From contig CM053269.1 in the NCBI GenBank assembly GCA_028583415.1, positions 72,143,412-72,207,411 on the forward strand: a stretch of DNA of 64,000 nucleotides, read 5' to 3'. Position numbers and translations under genes: made by a program. This document shows, piece after piece, positions 1 through 10,812 of this stretch; the stretch's first letter is position 1; each line of letters starts with the position of its first letter. The DNA is from Protea cynaroides (lineage: Eukaryota > Streptophyta > Magnoliopsida > Proteales > Proteaceae). Below the pieces are notes generated by a model that saw nothing but the letters and a program-made list of their open reading frames with translations, was not told the DNA's origin and ran no database searches.

Positions 1-249
1 GACACATTCTCTAGTATCAGATGCCCCTTGCTTTCGCCTACTTCTCGAAGTTGGGGAGAGCAATATGCCCTTTCGTTCTTTGTCTGAGGCCTATGAGGCT
101 GCCTCTTGAGAAACCGTAACGGTTGCTTTTTGAGCGGGATTTTTAAATTTTAAGTCTAGGTATTATGGGTCCCACCACTTACCTCATTTTTCGTCGATCG
201 TATTGTCCCTTCATAAACGTGTCCGATGGAGAGCAAGTAGGGTGCATCC
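1..249 (-). mobile_element. Gypsy (Tat-type) fragment: LTR end plus 3' internal sequence
   Basis: This stretch is about 96% identical by eye to 26042-26290, the inner end of the left LTR plus the adjacent polypurine-tract side of the big gypsy element. Bases 1-19 are the LTR terminus (ending in TATCA) and the rest is internal sequence. Similarity stops at about 249, where copia RNase H sequence begins. It is therefore a second, truncated insertion of the same family that runs off the left window edge. Confidence 0.85.
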
Positions 250-510
250 ACCTATGATTGGTATGGCTCAAAGCTCTCTTACATGATCTTGGTGTCTCCC
301 ACCTGCAACCTATGTCCTTATACTGCAATAGTCACATTGCTCTTCATATTGCTTCAATAATCTGTGAACATATCAACTTTGGCATTCTAGAGACCATCTA
401 CGTTTCTTCTTAGGACCAGCTGGTTGATATTTTCACCAAACCACAGCGCGGTGACAATTTTCATGTCCTAATATCCTTACAAATTTCCATGCTCCACCTT
501 GCGGAGAAAT
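250..510 (+). mobile_element. Copia RNase H C-terminal fragment (unit A)
   Basis: In the + frame it reads as the end of a Ty1/copia polyprotein: LVWLKALLHDL-like start, then CEHI, then DQLVDIFTKP, which is the conserved end of copia RNase H. A stop codon (TAG) lies just before DQLVDIFTKP, so it is dead. It is homologous to the longer fragments at 7527-8280 and 14852-15604, which sit in the same place relative to HyPRP genes B and C. The copia sequence was therefore in place before the array was duplicated. Confidence 0.85.
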
Positions 511-1474
511 AATATGCGATAAACATGTTGATCACTTACCTCCCAAATCCAGTTGTACAAACCTTGTATTCTTATCAGTCATTCCATATATCATTGGATC
601 TTTATTGTATTATATATAGATGGCCTCCTAAATCAAGTTTTCTACACTTGTTGATCACCGAAAAGAATTTAAAAGCTCCAAGATCACGGCCTTCTGATCC
701 AATAACTTTAATGAATTTGAAGAAATAAATGAAAAAAGAATGCCAGTTAAAAGATAAAAAAGAATTGACAGATCATAGTTTGGGCTTTTTAAATCTTCCT
801 CTCATAATATGTGGGGAATCATGGATTGATTAATTCAGTGGAACATCGGAATTTGGATCGAGCATATGCTTATCTATATATCCTCATTCCTTGTGCTGTC
901 CTATATATCCTGACCATTAACCACGAATATTTTTTAATATTCTTTTGAATTCCTATAAGCAGCAAAGCCACAGTCAACTGAACTTAAAAGAGTTCCTTTG
1001 TTGACTATGATATGAAACCACAGGCTTGAAAATTAGACCGACCATCTAACCAAACCAGGTTGACCAGCATCTAGCAATTACCAACCGAAACCATATCTGA
1101 TATAAAATTGGTCAAACTCAAACTTAATGAGAATCAATAATAATAATAATCATAATAAAACTACCAGTTTAAGTGGATGGCCCTTTTGATTTCAAATTTT
1201 GGCTCGTGGGGGCCAATCCTGGTTGAACTAGAATCATACCCTTCGATGGTTTGTTTCCTAGTATGGTTCTATATATAAATAACTGAAGTGATCAGTACAG
1301 AAGAATCAAAATCATCCACGGTTAATCTTAATTAATAAATTGCTAACCCATCAAGACATATTACTCTCTAATCATTGGGCTCCCCATGTCCTTCCACTAT
1401 AAGACCGAAGAAGTTGAATTGGTTTTTATTTATTTTTTTTAATTTTTTTTAATTTTTTATTCCCATTCTTCATC
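511..1474. other. 5' flank of HyPRP gene A
   Basis: No gene is seen. The segment aligns with 8050-9294 and 15375-16618, upstream of HyPRP copies B and C, except that it lacks the 345-bp MITE found there. It holds a short AAT-rich microsatellite at about 1136-1160, which is the empty MITE target. It presumably contains the promoter of gene A. Confidence 0.6.
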
Positions 1475-1481
1475 TATAAAA
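1475..1481 (+). promoter_or_regulatory. TATA box of HyPRP gene A
   Basis: TATAAAA lies in CATCTATAAAACCCAGAC, 83 bases upstream of the first ATG. The same box and context recur upstream of copies B and C. Confidence 0.7.
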
Positions 1482-1563
1482 CCCAGACCAACCCTCAGCA
1501 ACAAAATCACAAACACCTTAACATTGTATCCCATCTACACCTATTTGGCATTTTGATTTAGAG

Positions 1564-1940
1564 ATGGCTTCAAAGGCTAGATCAACTGTTTTTTTTCCGT
1601 TATGCTCAACATCCTGTTCTTCACTTTGGTCTCTTCCTGTGCACCACCACCACCACCACCACCTGGGTCTTGGGGTTCGGGAAGTAGCCCTAAGGATGTC
1701 CTAAAGTTTGGTATTTGTGCCGATGTGCTGAAAAACTTGCTTAACGTAGCTTTGGGGACCCCACCCGTGACCCCATGTTGTAGTCTCATTAATGATTTGA
1801 TTGATCTTGAGGCAGTTGTTTGTCTTTGCGCCGCCCTCAAGGCCAATATCTTGGGCATTAATCTGGACATACCCATCTCCTTGAGCTTGCTGGTGAATTA
1901 CTGTGGAAAGCAGGTCCCATCTGGCTTCCAGTGCTCTTAA
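1564..1940 (+). pseudogene. Hybrid proline-rich protein (8CM/DC2.15 type), copy A, decayed
   Basis: The ancestral ATG at 1564 (MASKARSTV...) runs out of frame after an expanded T run at about 1588-1596. The correct frame is re-entered at an internal ATG (1602), giving 112 aa: a short hydrophobic leader (MLNILFFTLVSS), a shortened run of seven prolines, then the eight-cysteine domain with CC and CLC motifs, ending FQCS. Two changes argue for decay. The normal signal peptide frame is lost, and the first domain cysteine (SCPKD in copy C) is Ser here (SSPKD). A secreted cell-wall protein starting at 1602 is still possible, because 11 hydrophobic residues remain before the prolines. The family is structural or stress-related and cell-wall associated. 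Confidence 0.65.
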
Positions 1941-2369
1941 GCATGTGCCACCTTATTGTTATGCAATCTTTTCCATTTTCAGTTCTTCTGATTTGGTGAT
2001 TTTTTTTTTTTGGCATGGGAGCTTCTCACTTTCTTCCCCAGCTTCTCTATATATATATTTTTTTCCTTTAATTAATGACAATTAATATGTTGGGATGTAA
2101 CAATTTAGTTCTTTAATTAATAAAACAGCCTTTTAATTAATTGATTTACCATGTTTTTTATTGATTTTTGTTGTTTTTTATTGATTTTTGTTGCAATCCT
2201 AAGTTATACGTTTAGAAAAACTTGGAGACAGTACTTATGATTGTTTGTCGTACCAATTTAATTAATTGGGTTGATCAAAATTTATTGGGTTTCAATTTCT
2301 TTTAATTTTACTCATCCATGATTAGACTATTTTTGAGTTGTTAGATCATAACCAATTCATCTACATTAT

Positions 2370-2630
2370 AACCCCAAGGGATAGCTCAGTAGACAAGTAG
2401 CCTACATCTTAGAAAGAGAAAGGTTTTTGAGTTTGACTCCTCTTACTATTTTGGGGCACACAGGGTGTTAAGTGTTTTTTCTTTTCTGTTCTGGGTGCAA
2501 GTGGAATGGATCTCATTCAACCTCAAAATGACCCGATCCATACAATTGTGGGGTCAATATAGGGCCCACGGGACTAGTTAGAACAAATATCTGGATACCC
2601 ATCGTTAGTAAAAAAAATTAAAAATATGAA
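2370..2630 (+). mobile_element. tRNA-derived SINE, unit A
   Basis: A 261-bp insert is bounded by a perfect 9-bp direct repeat CTACATTAT (2361-2369 and 2631-2639). Near its 5' end GGGATAGCTCAGTAGAC resembles a pol III A box, and GAGTTTGACTCC about 45 bases later resembles a B box. The 3' end is A-rich. Copies in units B and C occupy the same site, so insertion predates the triplication. Confidence 0.75.
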
Positions 2631-2952
2631 CTACATTATGATTGTTACTCTCTTATCATTTCATTCGGGTTCCATTTGTTTCAATGAGGAAAAAAAAATC
2701 TGTAAAATAAGATATTCTTTTTCCGTTGTTTATTTTAACATAAAATAAAAAGAAACGCATAAAAAAAATTACATGATGTTTCGTCTATTTTTTGTAAAAG
2801 AAATAATGGAAAGGAAAAATATTCTCGCAAAAAAGAAACTTTAAATGTTTGTTTTAACCTAAAATGCAAAGAAGATATTTAAATTGTTGGAAAATTTTAC
2901 ATAGTGGAAAATTTTCACGTGAAATTTGATTTGTACAAAAAATTTTACAACT

Positions 2953-3215
2953 CCGGAGAGGGCGCCACGTGGAGGTAACAGCCTCGAGGTGGGTCACCCA
3001 ATGGTTATCCTCTCGTGCTGACTTCTCGCAAGTAGTTGTGATTCTGGAGTGCATGGTCGTATGCGATCCAGAGGCGCTAAGACATGAACATGTGCATTCC
3101 TGCATCGTTGATCCGTGGGATGTCACGTGTTTGTTTCTAATTAGCCTCATTCTGAGTGATCCTAACACCATGATTCATTATGTGAGAGGGTGTGTCAAGA
3201 AGTCTCTACTCTAGG
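2953..3215. other. Unclassified insert in unit A
   Basis: Unit A follows units B and C up to TTTACAAC at 2952, then departs into GC-richer sequence beginning TCCGGAGAGGGCGCC and ending near GGCGCTGGGTAAAA. The shared flank returns only around 3480 (AGTTTTACTACAAAAATAAC). No coding similarity is recognised. It may be a MITE or solo repeat; no target duplication could be fixed. Confidence 0.4.
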
Positions 3216-3724
3216 CGCTGGGTAAAATTTTCCCATTTTTTATTTCAAATACTTATTGATTTTGCTGTAAGAGAATGTGAGGTTAATGGGAGTTTTTAAT
3301 TTGAATAATCAGCTCACATTGATTTTTGAAAATTCCTAAGGCTTCATAGGTATTCATGTAAAAAGTGTAGAAAAAGAAAATTTTCTTTTTGGACAGGATT
3401 TTTCATTGTTTATTTAAATGCAAAATGATGCAAGGAAAGACTTAGAAAATACAAAAAAAAAAAAAAAAAAAAAAAACTATTTGTAGGAAAAGTTTTACTA
3501 CAAAAATAACAAGGCCTAAAAAAAGATAATAAATATTGTTAAGGTTTGATAGGCCCCTCCGATCTACAATGCAGTGAGCTAATGATTTAGGTGACTAGTC
3601 ACTAGACCAATGAAACTCCTTCAAGAAACAGATAATCTCTATTAAAGTGTCCGACAATTAACTTGTGAATGTGGAAAGATCAAGTCGGGAGGAATGATTG
3701 GGAAAACAAAAACAAAATAAATAA

Positions 3725-5118
3725 GAGAAATTTACTCAGATACCCTCTTGACAAATGGTTTACTATTGCTTCGTTTGTTTGGACTTAAAATAAAATTTTA
3801 CGTGTAACAATTAATATGAAAAAAAAATTTCAATTTTTATTTCCAAAAGATAAAATATAGTGATCTCTATTGGGGATGAATAAGGAACTTTGTCTTTCTT
3901 TTATTAACTGAAAACAAATTTTGAAACTTTTTTACATAAAAAATTTTACATTGAAACAAATGGAGAAAGAAGTATCCTCTCTTCACAAAAGTTACACAAA
4001 CTACTCTGAAACAATGTTTTATAACTGTATACTCCACAGCGTTAGGTTTTGGGCATTAAAAACTAACTAGAAAAATTCTAATTTTTTTAAGACAATAGTA
4101 CCCTTAGTCAATGTAAAATTATATTACTATCACTTAAGGTAAAAACCACTTCTCTATTCATTGTTGCTTATTCTCTAACCAAACCTGCAAACTATTCACC
4201 CGCAAACAGAGATGCAATTAAATTGGATCTTTTGCCGCAGCCACCCCCTCCGTTATCATACAGAAAATACCCTAAGGTTATAAAACCAGTCCAAAAGGGA
4301 GAAGAAGGATTGTTTCATGTTGAGAAAAATAGAGAACAAAAAATAATTTTTGATCAAGGATAGTAATGGCACATGGATTAAACAATTTATATTTGTGAGG
4401 TAGGACAATCAAACCTTGTATCGAAGAAGGAAATCAAGAAAATTGAACTTTGCTTCCCCTCCAGCTCGCCCACGAGAGATCTATCACTTTCCGTGTCTTT
4501 CCTCTGAAGTAGTGAAGTGAAGTTGAGTCGAGAGGAATCAGTGAAAAAATCCCCAATTTTGGCATCGACAAAGACAACACCCCAAGGCCACATCAATCTC
4601 TTTTGTTTCAACATGGAAAAAGGGGGCGGAGATTAAAAACAGCTCATCTTCTTCCAAGATCTGGTTACTTGGCCTCCTGAAACAGCCGGATTTAGATTTG
4701 GCGCCCTTCGAATTGGACGAAAGCTATGTGGTTCGTCCTTTCACCCTTTTCGTAAATTTCTTTGGTGTATTTGATTACGGAAGTTGGTGTATCGGATTAA
4801 GTCCTCAACTTTAGCGGTGATTCAGAAAGAGAACAGTGAAGCTTCCAAGGTAAGCTTCCGCTTCTCAGAGGGGAAGCAACAGTGGTCGCGTAGATGGAGA
4901 AACAACATTTGCAACGGTTGGTGAATGTTGGTGGCAGTGGCTGGCGGCGGTGAATACAAAAATGTCATTTTATGTATTGTAATTCTGAAATATATTTTTG
5001 TTTATCCAAATTTTAAGTTAATATCATTAGCAATAAGGTAGTGGATTGGAAGTCCAAAAGAAACAGGGTAGTTTTGTGTAGTAAACCAATTGTCAAAGGG
5101 TGTTTGAGTAAATTTCTC
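3725..5118. mobile_element. Mutator-like TIR element, non-autonomous
   Basis: The ends are inverted repeats of about 38 bases. The first 13 (GAGAAATTTACTC) are perfect, and the arms continue through ACCC..TTGACAA..TGGTTTACTA. Flanks AATAAATAA and AAAAAATTA match at 7 of 9 positions, compatible with an eroded 9-bp duplication. No transposase is seen. The inside includes a stretch around 4380-4620 with a modest ORF that is not recognised. The right end recurs at 6300-6555 in unit B. Confidence 0.6.
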
Positions 5119-5237
5119 AAAAAATTATGATCAATGGTGACATAAAAGATATGTCATAAGCTCAATTGCGGCCCCATGCATAGTTCCTATGGAGAAGCTT
5201 CCAATAATAATTTTACCAAAAAAAAAAAAAAAAAAAA

Positions 5238-6010
5238 CTCTTCCAATGGCACTTGTTGAGACTATTTTGCCAAGGATTTCGTAAGCGGATCCCTTTTTAT
5301 TTACGATTCAGGATCCTCAGAGAATTCATGAATAGATAAGAGTTAAAGTTAGTCAGTAATAAATTAAAAATATAAATTCAAATAGTTATGTCTGTTCAGA
5401 TCTCCAAAATGAAGAGTCAAGGCCAATATGTAACAGATGTATTTTCTTTGGACTTATTCTAATTTTTTATTTCTACTTCGTGTCTAGCTCTAATGAATAA
5501 TCTAATGATAATTTGAGCATTTCGGTTTTGGTAATAATGGTCTGTGATCCTTAAAATATCTGTGATTATCCCTAGGGACAATTGTTCGGTTTATTTGGGC
5601 CCCATTTGATAACACTTCTGCTCCTTACTACTTAGTTCCGGAGCTAATCCGGAGTAGAATGACAATTGATAAACGCGGTTCAAGTTTTGACTCCCATAGA
5701 GTAAATCGCTCCAAAAATGTCTATGATAACTAAAAAACTGGAGCTATGATGGATCTTGAAAGCTCATATTTTGATTTGAAAAATAAGATGCAAGAATAAC
5801 AACATAAACTTGACTTTTACTTTACGTGAGCCTTTTCTATCCATCAAAAGAATGAATTGGAATTTTTTTTATTTTTTTATATATACTTTAAAACATTGAT
5901 AATTCAATTGAAAAAGAAAGATGTGTTTCTCTTTCTTATGATGATAAATAAAAAGGGATCCGCTTATGAGATCTTTGGCAAAATAGTCTCAACCAGTACC
6001 GATTGAAGAG
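5238..6010. mobile_element. TIR element with 67-bp inverted repeats
   Basis: Left arm 5238-5305 and right arm 5943-6010 are inverted copies (CTCTTC at each end, then a shared TTGAGACTATTTTGCCAA and AAGCGGATCCCTTTTTATTT), about 85% identical. The right part recurs at 12718-13030 without the 5600-5746 stretch. No coding sequence. The superfamily is not settled because flanking duplications are not clear. Confidence 0.6.
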
Positions 6011-6299
6011 GGGGGGCGTATTTAGTCCCCTCTATTTAGTCCCCTATTTAGTCGAAACTCCCACTGCTCGATCAATTCTGTGTAGAAACCCAACCAAGCC
6101 ATCTCAATCACTCTATAAAACTTCTGAACACATACACAAGGCTTAGCTCATCTCTTCCACTTGCATAGACACCATTGCCACTTACACAGACACTTTCTCT
6201 CTCCTGCACTGATGCTCTCTCTCCTCATTTCCCTGACTGTAAGCACAACTATGTTGCCACCTCAGCTAAGTTGCCAACAATGACAACACATGGCCAACA
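6011..6299. other. Repeat segment, inverted relative to 13050-13190
   Basis: Sequence from about 6170 to 6295 (rich in CTCTCT and TTGCCAACAATGACAAC) matches 13050-13190 read on the opposite strand. This suggests both are parts of one larger unclassified repeat. No gene seen. Confidence 0.4.
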
Positions 6300-6562
6300 G
6301 TTTCCGCATCTCTGAGGGCAAGCAACAGTGGTCATGGAGGTGGAGAAGTAGCATTTGCAGTGGTTGGCAAAGGTTGGCGGCAGTGGCTACGAAAATGTCA
6401 CTTTATGTATTGTAATTCTGAAGGGTAGTTTTTTTTATGCAAATTTTAAGTTAGCACCGTTAACAATTAAGTAGTGGATTGAAAGTCCATAAGATACAAG
6501 GTAGTTCTGTGTAGTAAACCAATTGTCAATGGGATGTCTAAGTAAATTTCCCAAAAAATAAT
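6300..6562. mobile_element. Right end of Mutator-like element (copy of 4860-5118)
   Basis: Sequence and right terminus (GTAAATTTCCC) parallel the right end of the 3725-5118 element. The flanking sequence AAAAAATAATGATCAATG also continues the homology, so this is a product of segmental duplication rather than a separate insertion. Confidence 0.55.
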
Positions 6563-6570
6563 GATCAATG

Positions 6571-7240
6571 TAAGGGAGTAAAAAATGAAACCAAACTGTA
6601 TACCGAAACCTAACCGAGCTGTTTAAACCGTAACCGACAAATCGTTTATTAAACGGTTCGATTCTAGTTTGCAATTTGACACCGTATACCAAAACCGATG
6701 GTGTGAACCTTTTGTAAAACCCTATAATCAAACCGTTTAACCGTTTATAAACCAATTATCCTTATTAAAATCGTTTCCCAAGTTAGTACACAAGTATTAC
6801 ATTTGAATTGGTTTTTCTGTTTTGAATTTAAAAAGTTACCACTTCCCTAGACTAAAAGACTAAATGTAAAATCTAAAAATAGTAAAAGACAACAATGCTA
6901 AAATTAAAATTTAAAACCCTTTCATCTTGTACTCTCTCTCTCTCTCTCTCTCTCCTCTAATTTAATAGTTTCATATATTTGAGCATTTAGCATAACTGAT
7001 AAGCTAAACCGTTTGTAAAAACTCAACTAAAACCGTTTAAAAATTGACAACCGAAACCGTTTAACCCATTAACCCGAAAAAACCATTTATAAACCGGTAA
7101 ATCGAAATCAATTATTAAACAGTTTCAGTAGGAACTTTCAAACCGTTTATTAAACGGTTCAATTTCAGTATTACCTTTTACGCACCAAACCGAATTGAAA
7201 CGAAACCGCGAATCTGAAACTGCACCATTTTACAACCTTA
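6571..7240. mobile_element. hAT-type MITE with 8-bp target duplication
   Basis: A 670-bp insert is flanked by GATCAATG on both sides (6563-6570 and 7241-7248). Removing one copy restores the sequence seen uninterrupted at about 5129. Ends are imperfect inverted repeats starting TAAGG. The body is full of ACCGTTTAAAC/AAACCGTTT-like subrepeats in both orientations, and a (CT)n tract sits at about 6931-6954. No ORF. The 8-bp duplication is the hAT signature. Confidence 0.75.
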
Positions 7241-7526
7241 GATCAATGGGGACATAAGAGATAAGTCCTAAGCTCAATTGCAGCCCAACATAGTTCCTAT
7301 ATATGGAATATTCTTTCAATGGTAGCACACAGGGTTTTAATTCCAGGTATCAGATATGGTATCCAAAATCGATTTGATACAGATCTTGTCAGCGAATAGA
7401 TCCAATGGGAAGCTGACACGTGGTCAGTACTATGTATAATAATATTAAAATGAAGATTGGATCTGGGATCGGATCGGAATCAACTAGGGCCAAATCCAAT
7501 ACGAATCAACAATTTAAGTTAGTTTA

Positions 7527-8280
7527 TGCAACACCCCCACACCTTTGATCACCAAGCTGTTTCCTTATGAATTCTTTGCTATCTCCAATCTTTGCTAGGA
7601 AAAAGACTCTTCCTGCCACGGGCTAGCTCCTTTCAGCTATCTACCTATGCGGACTCTGATTGGGGCTCCTGGCCTATAACTCGGTGCTCCAGTATGGGTT
7701 ACTTCACCATGTTGGGCTCTTGTACTTTGTCTTGGAAGTCTAAGAAGCAAGCCACGATTTCTCTTTTTTCGGTTCAAGTCGAATATCGCTCTATGGCTTC
7801 CACCACCTGTAAGTTGGTATGGCTCAGAGCTCTCTTACATGATCTTGTTGTCTCTCACCCGCAACCTATGCACTATTACTGCAATAATCAGGTTGCACTT
7901 CATATTGCTTCAATAATCTGTGAACATATCAACTCTGACATTCTAGAGACCGTCTACGTTTCTTCTTAAGACCAGCTGACCGATATTTTCTCCAAACCAC
8001 CGTGCGGTGACCATTTTCATATCTTAATATCCTTACAAATCTCCATGCTCCACGAAGGAGTAATATTTGATAAACTTGTTGATCACTTACCTCCCAAATC
8101 CAGTTGTACAAACCTTGTATTCTTATCATTCATTCCATATATCGTTGGATCTTAATTGTTGTTTATATATATGGTCTCCAGAATCAAGTTTTCTTCACTC
8201 GTTGATCACCAAAATGAATTTAAAAGCTTCGATATCACGGACTTCTGATCCAATAACTTCAATGAATTTGAAGAAATAAA
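7527..8280 (+). mobile_element. Copia RNase H fragment (unit B)
   Basis: The frame from 7592 reads YADSDWGSWP, RCSSMGYFTMLGS, SWKSKKQATIS, EYRSMA, LVWLRALLHDL and CEHI, the ordered motifs of Ty1/copia RNase H. After a TAA comes DQLTDIFSKP, so the reading frame is broken. The upstream part (from about 7527) needs a frameshift. It lacks reverse transcriptase and LTRs. Confidence 0.88.
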
Positions 8281-8616
8281 AGAAAAAAGAATGACAGATC
8301 ATAGATTGGGCTTTTTAAATCTTCCTCACATACTATGTGGGAATCGTGGATTGATTAATTTAGTGGAACTTCCGAATTTGGATCGAGCATATGTATATCT
8401 TTATCTCCTCCTTCCTGGTGCGGTCCTATATATATCCTGACCATTAACCACAAATTTTTTTAATATTCTTTTGAATTTCTCTAAGCAGCAAAGCCATAAC
8501 ATGATATGAAACCATAGGTTTGAAAACTAGACCGACAATCTAAACAAACCAGGTTGAACCAGTATCTGATATAAAACTGTTCAAACTCAAACTTAATGAG
8601 AATCAACAATAATAAT

Positions 8617-8961
8617 AGGGTTGTTGTTATTATAATAAAGGTTCATTACATTTGAAAACGTAACAAAATAAATCTGAACCATTCATTTTTACTATTTTAT
8701 TAATCTAACTTATTCAAATTTGGAGAGTGTTATAGTAATGTTTAGAGTACACGTACATATGCATGGATATACATGGGATGCATGCCAATACATAAAGGGT
8801 ATTTGATTGAATTAAAGTTTGAAATCCGACATGTGGGTAATCTAGACCATGTTCTTTCTATCCAATGGTTGGAATAGACACATCATCTGTTCATGTGGTA
8901 GAATAGATTCCTTGTTACGTTTAAAAAAATAACAAATCCTTATTACAATAACATTTCCCCT
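8617..8961. mobile_element. MITE with 9-bp AATAATAAT duplication (unit B)
   Basis: A 345-bp insert with imperfect terminal inverted repeats of about 50 bases. Each starts AGGG and shares a TGTTATT.TAATAA core and AAACGTAACAA. AATAATAAT flanks both sides. It is present in B and C (15941-16285) and absent from unit A, where the AAT-rich site is empty. Nine-base duplication and long inverted ends suggest Mutator-like origin. Confidence 0.7.
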
Positions 8962-9294
8962 AATAATAATAATAATAAAATGACCAGTTTTAGTGGATGA
9001 CGCTCTTGATTTCTAATTTTGGCTCCTAGAAGTCAATCCAGGTTGAACTAGAACCGTACCCTTCGATGGTTTGTTTCCTAGTCTGGTTTTATAAATAAAT
9101 GAGTGATCAGTACAGAAGAATCAAGATCTTCCACAATTAATCTTAATTAATAAATTGCTAACCAATCAAGACATGTTACTCTCTAATCATTAGGCTCTCT
9201 AATAGTTAGTCCCCTACATGTCCTTCCACTATAACACCGAAGTGGAATTGGTTTTTTATTTATTTTTAAATTTTTTTTATTTCCATTCTCTATC

Positions 9295-9301
9295 TATAAA
9301 A
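9295..9301 (+). promoter_or_regulatory. TATA box of HyPRP copy B
   Basis: TATAAAA in CTATCTATAAAACCCAGACC, 78 bases upstream of the ATG at 9373; identical context in copy C. Confidence 0.7.
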
Positions 9302-9372
9302 CCCAGACCCAACCCTCAGTAACAAAATCACAAATACCTTAGTATTGTATCCCATATACACCTGATCTAAAG

Positions 9373-9848
9373 ATGGCTTCAAAGGTTGCATCAACTGCTC
9401 TTTTCTTGTGCTCAACATCCTCTACTTCACTTTGGTCTCTTCTTGCGAACCACCACCACCACCATCACCACCTCCACCACCACCACCACCACCACCATCA
9501 CCACCACCACCACCACCACCACCGCCATCACCACCTCCACCACCACCGAAGTGTCCACCTTCTGGATCTGGGTCTGGGTCTGGTTTGGGAAGTTGCCCTA
9601 AGGATGTCCTAAAGTTTGGTGTTTGTGCCGGCGTGCTGAAAAACTTGCTCCACGTAACTTTGGGGACCCCACCTGTGACCCCATGCTGTAGTCTCATTGA
9701 TGATATGGTTGATCTTGAGGCTGCTGTTTGTTTTTGCACCGCCCTCAAGGCCAATATCTTGGGCATTGACCTGAACGTATCCATCTCCTTGAGTTTGCTG
9801 GTGAATTACTGTGGAAAGAAGGTCCCATCGGGCTTCCAGTGCTCTTAG
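9373..9848 (+). pseudogene. Hybrid proline-rich protein copy B, 1-bp frameshift
   Basis: It is nearly identical to copy C but has one fewer T in the signal-peptide codons (TGCTCTTTTCTTG versus TGCTCTTTTTCTTG). From the ATG at 9373 the protein therefore leaves frame after MASKVASTALFL. The (CCA)n tract is then read as CAC/CAT, giving a run of histidines and a 79-residue product. The correct frame keeps the proline tract and all eight domain cysteines but has no ATG before the proline region; it would need a GTG start at 9408. It is probably a recent pseudogene, and a homopolymer sequencing error must be excluded. Confidence 0.75.
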
Positions 9849-10252
9849 ACATGTGCCACCTTGTTGCTATGCTGTCTTTTCCATTTTCGGCTCTTTGGAT
9901 TTGGTTTTTTTGGCATGGGAGCTTATCACTTTCTTCCCCAGCTTCTTTAATTTTTTTTTTTCTTTTCCCGTTCACTTGATGACAATTAGTATGTTGGGAT
10001 GTAACAATCCAGTTTTTTTATTAATAAAACAACCTTTTAATTAATTGATTTACCATGCTTTCGATTGATTTTTGTTGCAATCTTAGGTTCTATGTTAGAA
10101 TAACAAGGAGACAGTACTTCTGACTGTTTGTTGTACCAATTTAGTTAATTGGGTTAATCGAAATTCATTAGGTTTCATTTTGCTTTAATTTTACTCATCC
10201 ATGATCAGACTATTATTGAGTCATCAGATCATGAACAATTCATCTACATTAT

Positions 10253-10521
10253 AACCCCGAGGAATTAACTTAGTAGGCAAATAGTGCACTCTTAAAAAGT
10301 GGAGGGTTTTGAGTTTATCTCCTCTTACCGCCTTAGGACAATTCAAATGGGGTGTTAAATGTTCTTTCTTTTCTGTTCTGAGTGCAAGTGGATTGGATCT
10401 CATTCAACCCCAAAATGATCTGATCCATGCAGTTGTGGGGTCAACATGGGACATGCGAAACTAGTCAGACCAAAGATCTGGATATGTATCGTTAGCACAA
10501 AAAAAAAAAAAAAAATCCCAG
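10253..10521 (+). mobile_element. tRNA-derived SINE, unit B
   Basis: Same site as the unit A SINE. The left duplication CTACATTAT is intact at 10244-10252, the right one (CTACATTTG) is eroded, and the insert ends in a long A tract. Confidence 0.7.
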
Positions 10522-10812
10522 CTACATTTGATTGTTACTCTCTTATCATTTCATTTAGGTTCCACTCGTTTCAATGAGGAAAAAAAAATTTTAAAATAAG
10601 AAACTCTTTTTCCATTGTTCGTTTTTACATAAAATAAAAAGAAATGCATAAAAAAAATGAAGAAAAATTTACATGACATTTCGTCTATTTTCTATAAAAG
10701 AAAAAATGGGAAAGAAAAATATTCTTGTAAAAGAGAATTTTCAATGTTTTTTTAACCTGAAATGCAAAGAAAGATATTTAAATTATTCAAAATTTTCATG
10801 TAAAATATGATT

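Noticed and set aside
1577..1876. Gly-rich and other ORFs antisense to the HyPRP genes (also 9422-9784 and 16747-17109 on the - strand)
   Set aside because: They are the reverse reading of the (CCA)n tract and 8CM codons. They have no separate promoter, and the sense frame explains the sequence.
2370..2450. tRNA gene
   Set aside because: A- and B-box-like words are present, but no cloverleaf can be drawn and the unit has a target duplication and A tail, so it is a SINE.
9386..9601. Poly-Thr and poly-His frames over the CCA repeat as genes
   Set aside because: Trinucleotide repeats are open in all frames; only the proline frame leads into the eight-cysteine domain.
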